A stretch of DNA of 43,869 bases from contig SVIO01000011.1 of assembly GCA_015069465.1 (NCBI GenBank), forward strand, positions 1 to 43,869, read 5' to 3'. Shown piece by piece: positions 1-7,036 of the stretch (position 1 is the stretch's first letter; every line of letters begins with the position of its first letter). The stretch is from Clostridiales bacterium. GTDB taxonomy: Bacteria > Bacillota > Clostridia > Christensenellales > Borkfalkiaceae. The translations under genes were made by a program, and so were the position numbers. A model generated the notes under the pieces. It was not told where the DNA came from. It saw only the letters and a list, made by a program, of their open reading frames with translations, and searched no databases.

Positions 1-66
1 TCTTGCAGATAAGTTAGCCTTATTTCTAACATAACCTATTCTTGATAATATTTCTTTTATTTCCAT
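1..66 (-). CDS. HTH (XRE-like) regulator, N-terminus only
   Basis: Reading the minus strand from the ATG at 66 gives 22 codons that run off the window edge, beginning MEIKEILSRIGYVRNKANLS. An AAGGGG ribosome site lies just upstream (about 70-75). The N-terminal pattern, a first helix followed by 'VRNKANLSAR', is typical of short XRE-family helix-turn-helix regulators, but the recognition helix is outside the window, so the family call rests on pattern memory. It is divergent from the SLOG gene at 242, and the intervening DNA carries a perfect inverted repeat that could be its operator. Confidence 0.55.
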   Translation of the reverse strand, partial: MEIKEILSRIGYVRNKANLSAR

Positions 67-157
67 AATAACCCCTTAAATAATATCTATATAATAATTT
101 TAAGTTAATATAAACATTGTGCAGAAATGTCACATACATAAATTTTTCTCAAAATTA

Positions 158-220
158 TCATTTTGAATACGTATATACATAAAAATATGATATAATGGTT
201 AGTGTGAGTATTCAAAATGA
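158..220 (+). promoter_or_regulatory. Extended -10 promoter between arms of a 13-bp inverted repeat
   Basis: TCATTTTGAATAC at 158-170 is repeated as its exact reverse complement at 208-220. Between the arms lies TGaTATAAT (188-196), an extended -10 element for the plus-strand gene at 242; no convincing -35 box is seen at 17 bp, consistent with an extended -10 promoter. The right arm covers the expected start of transcription. A second short palindrome, GTATATAC, is at 171-178. The layout suggests an operator that could be closed by looping or by a dimeric regulator, perhaps the divergent HTH protein; that link is inference. Confidence 0.6.
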
Positions 221-241
221 ATATTTTAGGAGCATTTTATT

Positions 242-799
242 ATGGAAGAACATAAAACCTGTTCATTTATAGGACATAGAAAAATCCAAGCAAGTCAAGC
301 AACCAAACAAAAAATTAAAAATATTATTGAAAAGCTGATTATCAATCATAATGTGAGAATCTTTTTGTTTGGAAGTCGTAGCGAATTTAATAATTTATGT
401 CATTTAATAGTTACTGAACTAAAAGAAAAACATCAAGGGATAAAAAGAGTATCATATACGTGTAAAAGTGAAACTTGCATTTTAGAAAGTGAAAGGGAAA
501 AGTGGGAGAAAGTATGTTCGCGTTTTCAAAAAAGGGAAGTGCATTTGTTGGGATTTGAAGAAGAATTAGAACATAAAAACAAATATAGTGCTGGCAAGGC
601 AAGTTATGTTGAGAGAAATCAAGCAATGATACACAATAGCGATTATTGTATATTTTATTATGATGAAAACTATAATCCACCAATGAGAAAAAAATATAAA
701 CATGACTTATTTTTATATCAACCAAAAAGTGGAACAAAAATTGCTTATGAGTATGCAAAACAAATGCGAAAAATAATTATCAATGTTGCATTATTATAA
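242..799 (+). CDS. SLOG-family (DUF1273-like) nucleotide-binding protein
   Basis: A 185-aa protein with the hallmarks of small SLOG/DUF1273 proteins of Clostridia. It has an N-terminal 'CSFIGHRKI' strand-loop, a 'FLFGSRSEFNNLCHLIVTELK' Rossmann-like segment, 'ERNQAMIHNSDYCIFYYDENY' and a C-terminal 'SGTKIAYEYAKQ' helix followed by a hydrophobic strand. SLOG domains share the fold of DprA and lysine-decarboxylase-like proteins and bind nucleotides or nucleic-acid-derived ligands; the exact role of this subfamily is unknown. AGGAG at about 229-233 supports the ATG at 242. It is monocistronic and divergent from a truncated HTH gene, with an inverted-repeat operator candidate in front. No terminator is obvious after it. 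Confidence 0.8.
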   Translation: MEEHKTCSFIGHRKIQASQATKQKIKNIIEKLIINHNVRIFLFGSRSEFNNLCHLIVTELKEKHQGIKRVSYTCKSETCILESEREKWEKVCSRFQKREVHLLGFEEELEHKNKYSAGKASYVERNQAMIHNSDYCIFYYDENYNPPMRKKYKHDLFLYQPKSGTKIAYEYAKQMRKIIINVALL

Positions 800-834
800 A
801 ATAAAGCGTGGTTAAAAAATATGCTTAAAAAAAG

Positions 835-863
835 TTGACAATAATATATAATTATGTTAAAAT
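835..863 (+). promoter_or_regulatory. Sigma-A promoter of the T-box transcript
   Basis: TTGACA at 835-840, 17 bp, then TAAAAT at 858-863 with a TG one base upstream (extended -10). Transcription would begin near 870, just at the 5' side of T-box stem I. Confidence 0.8.
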
Positions 864-869
864 TATCAA

Positions 870-1142
870 AAAGTAAAAGCGTTGACGAAAAGGGCGTTTT
901 ATATTTACCCAAAAGAGAAATGACGGTTGGTGCAAGTCAATAGGGGTGGTTAAAATGTTTGTAGTTTCCGAGCTGAAAAGAAGAAATCTTTTATTAAAAG
1001 AGAGTAGAACTTTTCCGTGATTGCTGCGTTAAGGACATAGGAATTGATAGATTCCAAGAGTGGCAACGATTTGGTTGCAATTTGAGTGGTACCGCGGGTA
1101 ATTTTGCTCGTCTCAAAGCATAGGCTTTGGGGCGATTTTTTT
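870..1142 (+). promoter_or_regulatory. T-box riboswitch leader
   Basis: The leader carries the diagnostic T-box element GAGTGGTACCGCGGG at 1084-1098, which binds the free acceptor end of an uncharged tRNA. The apical stem-I signature GGTTGGTGcAA is at 924-934 with a preceding AGAGAA, and an internal hairpin (GGCAAC/GTTGC) lies near 1062-1078. Immediately after the T-box comes an intrinsic terminator with arms 1109-1119 and 1124-1134 plus a T-run to 1142. The specifier loop should lie around 935-955 (3' side of stem I), but I could not assign the codon with confidence because the usual GAA-NNN-A context is not clear. Downstream is an acyl-CoA synthetase fusion rather than a tRNA synthetase. 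Confidence 0.9.
1109..1142 (+). terminator. T-box regulated intrinsic terminator
   Basis: CGTCTCAAAGC (1109-1119) pairs with GCTTTGGGGCG (1124-1134) through G-U wobbles and is followed by ATTTTTTTA. It is mutually exclusive with the antiterminator formed by the T-box sequence. Confidence 0.8.
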
Positions 1143-1162
1143 ATCTAAAAAGGAAGAGAAAA

Positions 1163-3457
1163 ATGGAAAAAATTAAAGAGTTAGACCAAAAAATTAAAGA
1201 GATGGCAGGCAGAATTAGAGAACTTAGAGAAATCGAAGGGCTCTCTATAAAAGATATGGCTGAAAAAACGGGCGTTTCTGAAAGCGAATATCTTGCTTGT
1301 GAAAAGGGCGATAGTGACCTTAACTTTACATTTATTTATCGTTGTGCAAACGCACTTAATGTCAATGTTACCGAAATTATAGAAGGCTATAGTCCAAAAC
1401 TTAAAGGCTATACTTTAACACGCCATGGCAATGGTCAAAAAATTTCACAAGCACACGGCATGACATACTTTAACTTAGCATATGCCTTCCAAAACAGGAT
1501 TGCAGAGCCACTTTATGTTAGAAGTGCTTATAATGAAGAAAACGAAAATAAAGAAATCGAACTCACAACCCACGCTGGTCAAGAGTGTGATATCGTTGTT
1601 GATGGCTACTTAAAAGTTCAAATTGGTGACCACCAAGAAATTTTAGGCCCAGGCGACAGCATTTATTATGATAGTGACACGCCACACGGCATGATTGCTG
1701 TAAACGGCAGAGATTGTATATTTTATGCAATAGTATTAAATCCAACAGGCGAGCCTATTCCTGAACTTTCTTTAGATAAAAAAGTTATTAACTATCCAAA
1801 AAATGAAAGCGTTAAAGACGATAAAGTTCGTGAATATCATAAGTTTATAGATGTTGAAACGGATAGCGATGGAACACCAACGTCAATTAAATTCAAAAAT
1901 GCAGACAAATTCAATTTTGCATTTGACTTAGTTGATGCTCTCGCAAATAGAGAGCCAGAAAAACTTGCGATGCTCCATGTTTCAAGAGATAAAATCGAGC
2001 GTAAATTTACTTTTACAGACATTAAAAAGGAATCTGCAAGATGTGCAAACTACTTTAAGTCTTTAGGCATTAAAAAAGGCGATAGGGTAATGCTCGTTCT
2101 TAAAAGGCACTATCAATTCTGGTTTGCAATGATAGGCTTAAATAAACTCGGTGCAATTGCAATTCCAGCAACAAACCAACTTCAAGAACACGATTTTGAA
2201 TATAGATTTAATTCAGCAGGCGTAAGCGCTATTATTTGTACTGCCGATGGGGATACTGCTCATCAAGTTGATATTGCAAGTGCAAAATGCCCAAGCCTTG
2301 TTCATAAAATGATTGTTAATGGAACAAGGGAAGGCTGGCGCAATTTTGATGAAGAATATTCACTCTTTAGCACACACTTTAATAGAACTAAAGATTCGCC
2401 TTGTGGAGATGACCCACTTCTAATGTTCTTTACATCGGGAACAAGTGGATATCCAAAAATAGCAACACACAACCATAAATATCCATTAGGACATTTCCAC
2501 ACAGCAAAATATTGGCATGCCGTTGATACGGAAGGCTTGCACTTTACAATTTCAGATACGGGTTGGGCAAAGTCTATGTGGGGTAAACTCTATGGACAAT
2601 GGCTTTCTGAAGCAGCAACCTTCGTTTATGACTTTGATAGGTTTGATGCAAGCGACATATTGCCTATGTTTGCTAAATATAAAATTACAACTTTCTGTGC
2701 GCCACCAACAATGCTTAGAATGCTTATTAAAGAAGACATTTCTAAGTACGATTTTTCATCTGTTAAGCATATGACAACGGCAGGCGAAGCCTTAAACCCA
2801 GAAGTATATTATCAGTTTGAAAAATTAACAGGGCTCCAAATCAAAGAAGGTTTTGGTCAATCAGAATCAACAATGCTTATCGGTAACCTTGTTGGCAAGC
2901 CACACAAAATTGGTTCAATGGGAAAACCTGCACCTATCTATGATATAGAACTTCACGATGAAAATGGCAACCCTGTACCTGATGGCGAAACGGGTGAAAT
3001 AGTTGTAAATCTTAAAAATGGCGTGCCTTGTGGTTTGTTTACCGGCTATTATAACGATAAACAAAAAACCGAAGAAGTTTGGCACGATGGCTATTATCAC
3101 ACAGGGGATACAGCATGGCGTGATGAAGACGGCTTCTATTGGTATGTTGGTAGGGTTGATGACGTTATTAAGTCAAGTGGTTATAGAATTGGACCATTTG
3201 AAATCGAAAGCGTTATTATGGAACTCCCTTACGTATTAGAGTGTGGTGTATCGGCTGTACCTGATGAAGTTAGGGGACAAATTGTAAAGGCAAGCATAGT
3301 TTTAGTTAAAGGCACTCCAGAAACTGAAGAACTTAAGAAAGAAATTCAAAACTACGTTAAGTCTAAAACAGCGCCATACAAATATCCAAGAATAGTTGTG
3401 TTTAAAGACCAACTTCCAAAAACGGTTAGTGGCAAAATTCAAAGAAATAAACTATAA
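1163..3457 (+). CDS. HTH-cupin-acyl-CoA synthetase (AMP-forming) fusion
   Basis: 764 aa. The start is the ATG at 1163, behind AGGAAGAG at 1151-1158; the frame stays open upstream to a TTG at 1127, but that lies inside the T-box terminator. Domains: XRE helix-turn-helix (about 15-75), cupin (about 125-200, with 'LGPGDSIYYDSDTPHG'), then an ANL-superfamily acetyl/medium-chain acyl-CoA synthetase (about 240-764). The last shows 'FFTSGTSGYPK' (ATP/AMP loop), 'FGQSES', 'YHTGD', 'GYRIGPFEIES' and the C-terminal catalytic lysine motif 'PKTVSGKIQR'. It would activate a carboxylic acid to an acyl-CoA via an acyl-adenylate; the acid is unknown. HTH-cupin heads are normally regulators, so this may be a ligand-sensing bifunctional protein. 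A T-box leader suggests a link to amino-acid supply or catabolism. Confidence 0.85.
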   Translation: MEKIKELDQKIKEMAGRIRELREIEGLSIKDMAEKTGVSESEYLACEKGDSDLNFTFIYRCANALNVNVTEIIEGYSPKLKGYTLTRHGNGQKISQAHGMTYFNLAYAFQNRIAEPLYVRSAYNEENENKEIELTTHAGQECDIVVDGYLKVQIGDHQEILGPGDSIYYDSDTPHGMIAVNGRDCIFYAIVLNPTGEPIPELSLDKKVINYPKNESVKDDKVREYHKFIDVETDSDGTPTSIKFKNADKFNFAFDLVDALANREPEKLAMLHVSRDKIERKFTFTDIKKESARCANYFKSLGIKKGDRVMLVLKRHYQFWFAMIGLNKLGAIAIPATNQLQEHDFEYRFNSAGVSAIICTADGDTAHQVDIASAKCPSLVHKMIVNGTREGWRNFDEEYSLFSTHFNRTKDSPCGDDPLLMFFTSGTSGYPKIATHNHKYPLGHFHTAKYWHAVDTEGLHFTISDTGWAKSMWGKLYGQWLSEAATFVYDFDRFDASDILPMFAKYKITTFCAPPTMLRMLIKEDISKYDFSSVKHMTTAGEALNPEVYYQFEKLTGLQIKEGFGQSESTMLIGNLVGKPHKIGSMGKPAPIYDIELHDENGNPVPDGETGEIVVNLKNGVPCGLFTGYYNDKQKTEEVWHDGYYHTGDTAWRDEDGFYWYVGRVDDVIKSSGYRIGPFEIESVIMELPYVLECGVSAVPDEVRGQIVKASIVLVKGTPETEELKKEIQNYVKSKTAPYKYPRIVVFKDQLPKTVSGKIQRNKL

Positions 3458-3466
3458 AAAATAAAT

Positions 3467-3490
3467 AATGCCCCTTACAAAAGGGGCATT
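3467..3490 (+). terminator. Hairpin after the acyl-CoA synthetase
   Basis: AATGCCCCTT (3467-3476) and AAGGGGCATT (3481-3490) form a perfect 10-bp stem with an ACAA loop, 10 bases after the stop codon. The downstream T-tract is weak (TTTAGC), so termination efficiency is uncertain. Confidence 0.65.
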
Positions 3491-3507
3491 TAGCATATAA
3501 GAATATT

Positions 3508-3542
3508 AACGCATAAAAGTGGCAAAAATTACTTTATGCGTT
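3508..3542 (+). repeat. Inverted repeat upstream of dinB
   Basis: AACGCATAAAAGT (3508-3520) is mirrored by ACTTTATGCGTT (3531-3542) with one bulged A. It sits between the preceding hairpin and the dinB start and could be a leader stem or an operator. It does not match a Gram-positive LexA box. Confidence 0.4.
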
Positions 3543-3595
3543 ATAAAAATTTATATCTAAAAAGTCTAAATTTTATCAAAAACAAAGGGGGAAAC

Positions 3596-4819
3596 ATGCG
3601 TACAATTTTGCATAGCGATTTGAATAATTTTTATGCTTCAGTCGAAGCGCTAAAGCACCCTGAGTTTAAAGATAAACCACTCGTTGTGTGTGGAAGTGTT
3701 GAAGATAGGCACGGCATTGTTCTTGCTAAAAACCAACTTGCAAAGAGTTTTGATATAAAAACGGGCGATGTGCTTTGGCAAGCCAAACAAAAATGCAAAG
3801 ATGTAGTTTGTGTGCTTGCAGACCATACTTCCTATGAAATAATGTCGAAAAAGGTAAGAAAAATTTATGAAAGATTTACCGACAATATTGAGCCTTTTGG
3901 CATAGATGAGTGTTGGCTTGACGTAACGGATAGCACAAAGATTTTTGGAAGTGGCGAACAAATTGCACATAAAATAAGAGAAATGGTCAAGCAAGAATTA
4001 GGTCTAACGGTAAGTATTGGGGTTAGTTTTAATAAAGTTTTTGCAAAACTTGGCTCGGATATGAAAAAACCAGATGCAGTGACTGTTATAGATATAAACA
4101 ATTTCAAACAAAAGGTGTGGCCACTCGATGCCAAAGACCTTTTGTTTGTGGGTAGGTCAACTTACTCTAAACTAAATTCAATCGGCGTTCATACAATAGG
4201 TGATATAGCAAGATTAGACCCAAAAGTTTTAAGCAGTTTGCTTGGCGTATGGGGGAATACCCTTCATTGTTATGCAAATGGCTTAGATAATTCGCCTGTT
4301 GAAAAAGATGCAAGTGAAGTAAAGAGTATAAGTAATAGTTTAACTTCATATAAAGACCTAACGACCTTTGAAGAAGTTAAAACGCTACTATTATTACTCA
4401 GCGAAAGCGTTGCATCGAGACTTAGGGAAAGTGGATTAGGTAAAGCAAACACCGTTAGGATAACGGTAACCGACAACGCCCTTCAAACTTATGGCAAACA
4501 AGTTAAACTAATTCATCCAACAAATAGTGCAATAGACATTGTAAATGCATCGTACGAATTATTTGAAAAGTTATATAAATGGCATAATCCTGTAAGGGCT
4601 GCTGGCGTTAGCATATGCGATTTTACGCATAGTGAGGAGCAAATATATTTCGACATCGACAAAGACAAGCACGAAAAACAAGAAAGGCTTGATGAAGCCG
4701 TTGATAACATTAGAAAGAAATATGGAAATGCATCGATGCAAAGGGCAAGAATTTTACAAGACAAAAAATTTGCTTCAACCGACATAAAAGGCGACCCTTT
4801 TGGAAAAAATATTGATTAA
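3596..4819 (+). CDS. dinB: DNA polymerase IV (Y-family)
   Basis: 407 aa from the ATG at 3596, which has an AAAGGGGG ribosome site at 3584-3591; in-frame upstream codons lack one. It is a translesion polymerase of the ImpB/MucB/SamB group. Visible signatures are the N-terminal metal-binding 'HSDLNNFYASVE' (Asp8), the catalytic 'GIDECWLD' (Asp104-Glu105) and 'SIGVSFNKVFAKLGSDMKKP' in the palm. A helix-hairpin-helix thumb ('VGRSTYSKLNSIGVHTIGDIA') and a little-finger domain in the last ~130 residues follow. No C-terminal beta-clamp motif was identified with confidence. The length matches clostridial Y-family polymerases. It appears monocistronic; SOS control cannot be shown because no LexA box is seen in front. 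Confidence 0.9.
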   Translation: MRTILHSDLNNFYASVEALKHPEFKDKPLVVCGSVEDRHGIVLAKNQLAKSFDIKTGDVLWQAKQKCKDVVCVLADHTSYEIMSKKVRKIYERFTDNIEPFGIDECWLDVTDSTKIFGSGEQIAHKIREMVKQELGLTVSIGVSFNKVFAKLGSDMKKPDAVTVIDINNFKQKVWPLDAKDLLFVGRSTYSKLNSIGVHTIGDIARLDPKVLSSLLGVWGNTLHCYANGLDNSPVEKDASEVKSISNSLTSYKDLTTFEEVKTLLLLLSESVASRLRESGLGKANTVRITVTDNALQTYGKQVKLIHPTNSAIDIVNASYELFEKLYKWHNPVRAAGVSICDFTHSEEQIYFDIDKDKHEKQERLDEAVDNIRKKYGNASMQRARILQDKKFASTDIKGDPFGKNID

Positions 4820-4854
4820 AGTTGCTTAAAAGCGATAAAAATTTGCAAAAGATA

Positions 4855-4883
4855 TTGCAAAAACATTAAAATTATTGTAAAAT
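4855..4883 (+). promoter_or_regulatory. Promoter of the InlB-repeat lipoprotein gene
   Basis: TTGCAA (4855-4860), 17 bp, TAAAAT (4878-4883) directly preceded by TG. The resulting leader is about 30 nt and contains the GGGAG ribosome site. Confidence 0.65.
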
Positions 4884-4920
4884 ATAAATAAGTTAAAATT
4901 AGTTAGTAGGGAGAATAAAT

Positions 4921-5718
4921 ATGAAAAGGAAATTGTTTTCTTTGGTTTTAGCAGTGCTAACGATTGTGTCATGCCTGATGTTTGTGGCATGTAAACCAGA
5001 AGAAGCCAAAAAATATACTGTTAGTTTTGAAACTTTTGGTGGCACGGTAATCGAAAGCCAAATAGTTGAAGAAAACAAAAAGATTACTAGACCAGCCGAC
5101 CCAGAAAGAACAAATGATTTATTTTATCACTGGTATCTAGATAATAAAAATATTCCTTTTGACTTTGATACTTACAAAGTAAAAGGTGATATCACACTAA
5201 AAGTTCGTTGGGCATATTCATCAACTGTCACATATAAAGTAGGCGATGAAATTATTGGATATCAACAAGTAACCAAAGAAACATATACAACAAAGCCGTT
5301 AGAAAACCCAACGAAAGAAGGCATTACCTTTGTTTATTGGCGTTTAGATGGTCAAGATGAACCATTTAACTTTAACACAACCAAAATTACTAACGACATA
5401 ACCTTAAAAGCACGCTTTCTAGATGGCGAAGTTCAACAAGGTCAAATCAAGTACTATTTAGGTGTTTTAACAGGTAAGCAAGTTGAAGGCATAAACTCAA
5501 GCACTCAACTTATCACAGCCCAGGCAGGCGACACAATCGCTTTACCTGTTGTAAAACCTGTGGTTCAAACAAATGAATTTTATGGTTGGGTAAATGCAAC
5601 AACAGGCGAGCAATATTTACTTGCTGATTATGAAGATAAATCATTATATAGTTTTGTATATGATGGTCAGCCATTAGTGATGTATGCGCTTGGCAAGGTT
5701 ACAGGCACTATAGTATAA
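4921..5718 (+). CDS. InlB-type repeat lipoprotein
   Basis: 265 aa with an N-terminal signal and a lipobox ending FVAC, so Cys24 would be lipidated and the protein tethered outside the membrane. The mature part has about two Listeria-Bacteroides/InlB B-type repeats ('YTVSFETFGGTVIESQ...FYHWYLDN...GDITLKVRW' at about 32-98, and 'VTYKVGDEIIGYQQV...FVYWRLDG...NDITLKARF' at about 100-170). A less regular beta-rich third segment follows. Such repeats are small beta folds common in adhesins and surface proteins of gut bacteria; no enzymatic motif is visible. The ATG at 4921 follows GGGAG at 4910-4914. It has its own promoter and terminator, so it is a single-gene unit. Confidence 0.75.
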   Translation: MKRKLFSLVLAVLTIVSCLMFVACKPEEAKKYTVSFETFGGTVIESQIVEENKKITRPADPERTNDLFYHWYLDNKNIPFDFDTYKVKGDITLKVRWAYSSTVTYKVGDEIIGYQQVTKETYTTKPLENPTKEGITFVYWRLDGQDEPFNFNTTKITNDITLKARFLDGEVQQGQIKYYLGVLTGKQVEGINSSTQLITAQAGDTIALPVVKPVVQTNEFYGWVNATTGEQYLLADYEDKSLYSFVYDGQPLVMYALGKVTGTIV

Positions 5719-5736
5719 AATAATTTATGAAAATAT

Positions 5737-5771
5737 AAAAGGCGTTTGGCAAAAAGTCAATCGCCTTTTTA
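5737..5771 (+). terminator. Terminator after the InlB-repeat lipoprotein
   Basis: AAAAGGCG (5737-5744) pairs with CGCCTTTT (5762-5769), with an inner TTGGC/GTCAA helix, then further T residues. Confidence 0.8.
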
Positions 5772-5881
5772 AGTTGATTAAAAGAAAGCCATTTTAAGGC
5801 GAAAACAAATATTTATTTTTTATAAAAAAATAAGTGTTAAAACACTTGCAATATTTTGTATTATTGTTTAAAATAAAACCA

Positions 5882-7036
5882 ATGAAAAGCAAAGTGGATT
5901 TTTGTGACAAATTTGATATAACGGTTACCTGTGCGTCTGGCGTTGAAAAGGTCGTTAAAAGCGAACTAAAAAGATTAGGATACGATGATGCTCCAGCACT
6001 TAACGGCACGCTCACTTTTAACGCAGATATGCTTGCAGTTGCAAGGTGCAATATGTTCTTGCGCTCAGCAGACAGGGTGTATATAAAACTTGCAGAGTTT
6101 CAAGCCACAACCTTCGATGACCTTTTTGATGGCACAAAGATGGTTAGGTTTGAAGATTTTATTCCACCAACTGCAAAAATTATTGTAAATGGCAAATGCG
6201 TAAAAAGCACTTTATATGCTATCTCGGCATGCCAAAGCATTATCAAAAAAGCAATATGCGACAGGCTGTCAAACATTTATAAAAGTTCGCTAACCGAAAA
6301 CGGCGCTTTATATCAAATAGAGTTTTCTATATTCAAAGACAAGGCAAGTATATATCTAAACACAAGTGGTGCTGGGCTACATAAAAGGGGCTATCGTGAT
6401 TTAGTGGGCATAGCACCTATAAAAGAAACTTTGGCATCGGCACTAATACTTTTAAGCGATTTTTATTATAAAAACCCATTTTTAGACCCCTTTTGTGGTT
6501 CGGGAACAATTGCTATAGAAAGTGCTAGGATTGCAATGAATATTGCAAGTGGCATAAATAGAAGGTTTGCTTTTAACGAGTGGCAAAACTTTGATGAAAA
6601 ATATTTTGACCTTGCAAGAGAAGAAGCCTTAGACAAAGAAACAAGAAACATTAAGTTAGAAATGTTTGCTTCGGACATTGACCCAAAAGCCATAAAACTT
6701 GCAAAACGCCACGCAGAAAAAGCAGGGGTTTTAGACAAGATTAGGTTTGAAGTGTGCGATGTTAAAAATGTACAAAACCATTTAAGTGGTGGAACGATTA
6801 TCACAAACCCACCTTATGGCGAAAGGGTTTATGATAAAGATGAAGCCAGCATTTGCAACAAAGAATTAGGGAATTTATATAGAAGATTAGATAATTGGTC
6901 GGCATTTATAATAACGAGTGCCAAAAACTTTGAAAAAGAGTTTAAGAAAAAGGCAGATAGAGACAGGAAATTATATAACTCAAACAAAGAGTGTAGATAT
7001 TATTTTTATTACAAAACTAAAGGAGAAAACTTATGA
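5882..7036 (+). CDS. THUMP-domain SAM-dependent RNA methyltransferase (RlmL/YpsC-like)
   Basis: 384 aa if started at the ATG at 5882; an in-frame GTG at 5834 is possible but neither start has a good ribosome site, and homologues begin near 'FDITVTCASGVEKVVKSELK'. The N-terminal ~155 residues are a THUMP-type RNA-binding region. The C-terminal part is a class I methyltransferase with the SAM loop 'LDPFCGSGTIAIESARIA', the acidic 'FASDIDPKAIKLAK' strand and the catalytic 'TNPPYGER' motif typical of base N-methylation. The family includes E. coli RlmL (23S rRNA m2G2445) and Bacillus YpsC, so a 23S guanine is the likely target. Its stop overlaps the galT start by four bases (ATGA), implying translational coupling with the Leloir genes. 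Confidence 0.85.
   Translation: MKSKVDFCDKFDITVTCASGVEKVVKSELKRLGYDDAPALNGTLTFNADMLAVARCNMFLRSADRVYIKLAEFQATTFDDLFDGTKMVRFEDFIPPTAKIIVNGKCVKSTLYAISACQSIIKKAICDRLSNIYKSSLTENGALYQIEFSIFKDKASIYLNTSGAGLHKRGYRDLVGIAPIKETLASALILLSDFYYKNPFLDPFCGSGTIAIESARIAMNIASGINRRFAFNEWQNFDEKYFDLAREEALDKETRNIKLEMFASDIDPKAIKLAKRHAEKAGVLDKIRFEVCDVKNVQNHLSGGTIITNPPYGERVYDKDEASICNKELGNLYRRLDNWSAFIITSAKNFEKEFKKKADRDRKLYNSNKECRYYFYYKTKGENL

Noticed and set aside
411..758. 115-codon minus-strand frame inside the SLOG gene
   Set aside because: Antisense shadow of a well-supported gene; composition is biased to His, Phe and Tyr and it has no ribosome site.
1127..1162. Extension of the acyl-CoA synthetase to a TTG at 1127
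   Set aside because: The extra codons fall in the T-box terminator stem and T-run, and the ATG at 1163 has a good ribosome site.
3508..3542. LexA box upstream of dinB
   Set aside because: The inverted repeat there does not fit CGAAC-N4-GTTCG; it is only a stem-forming repeat.
5834..5881. GTG start for the THUMP methyltransferase
   Set aside because: No ribosome site, and the extra residues are hydrophobic and unlike the family N-terminus; ATG at 5882 preferred, though its own ribosome site is also poor.
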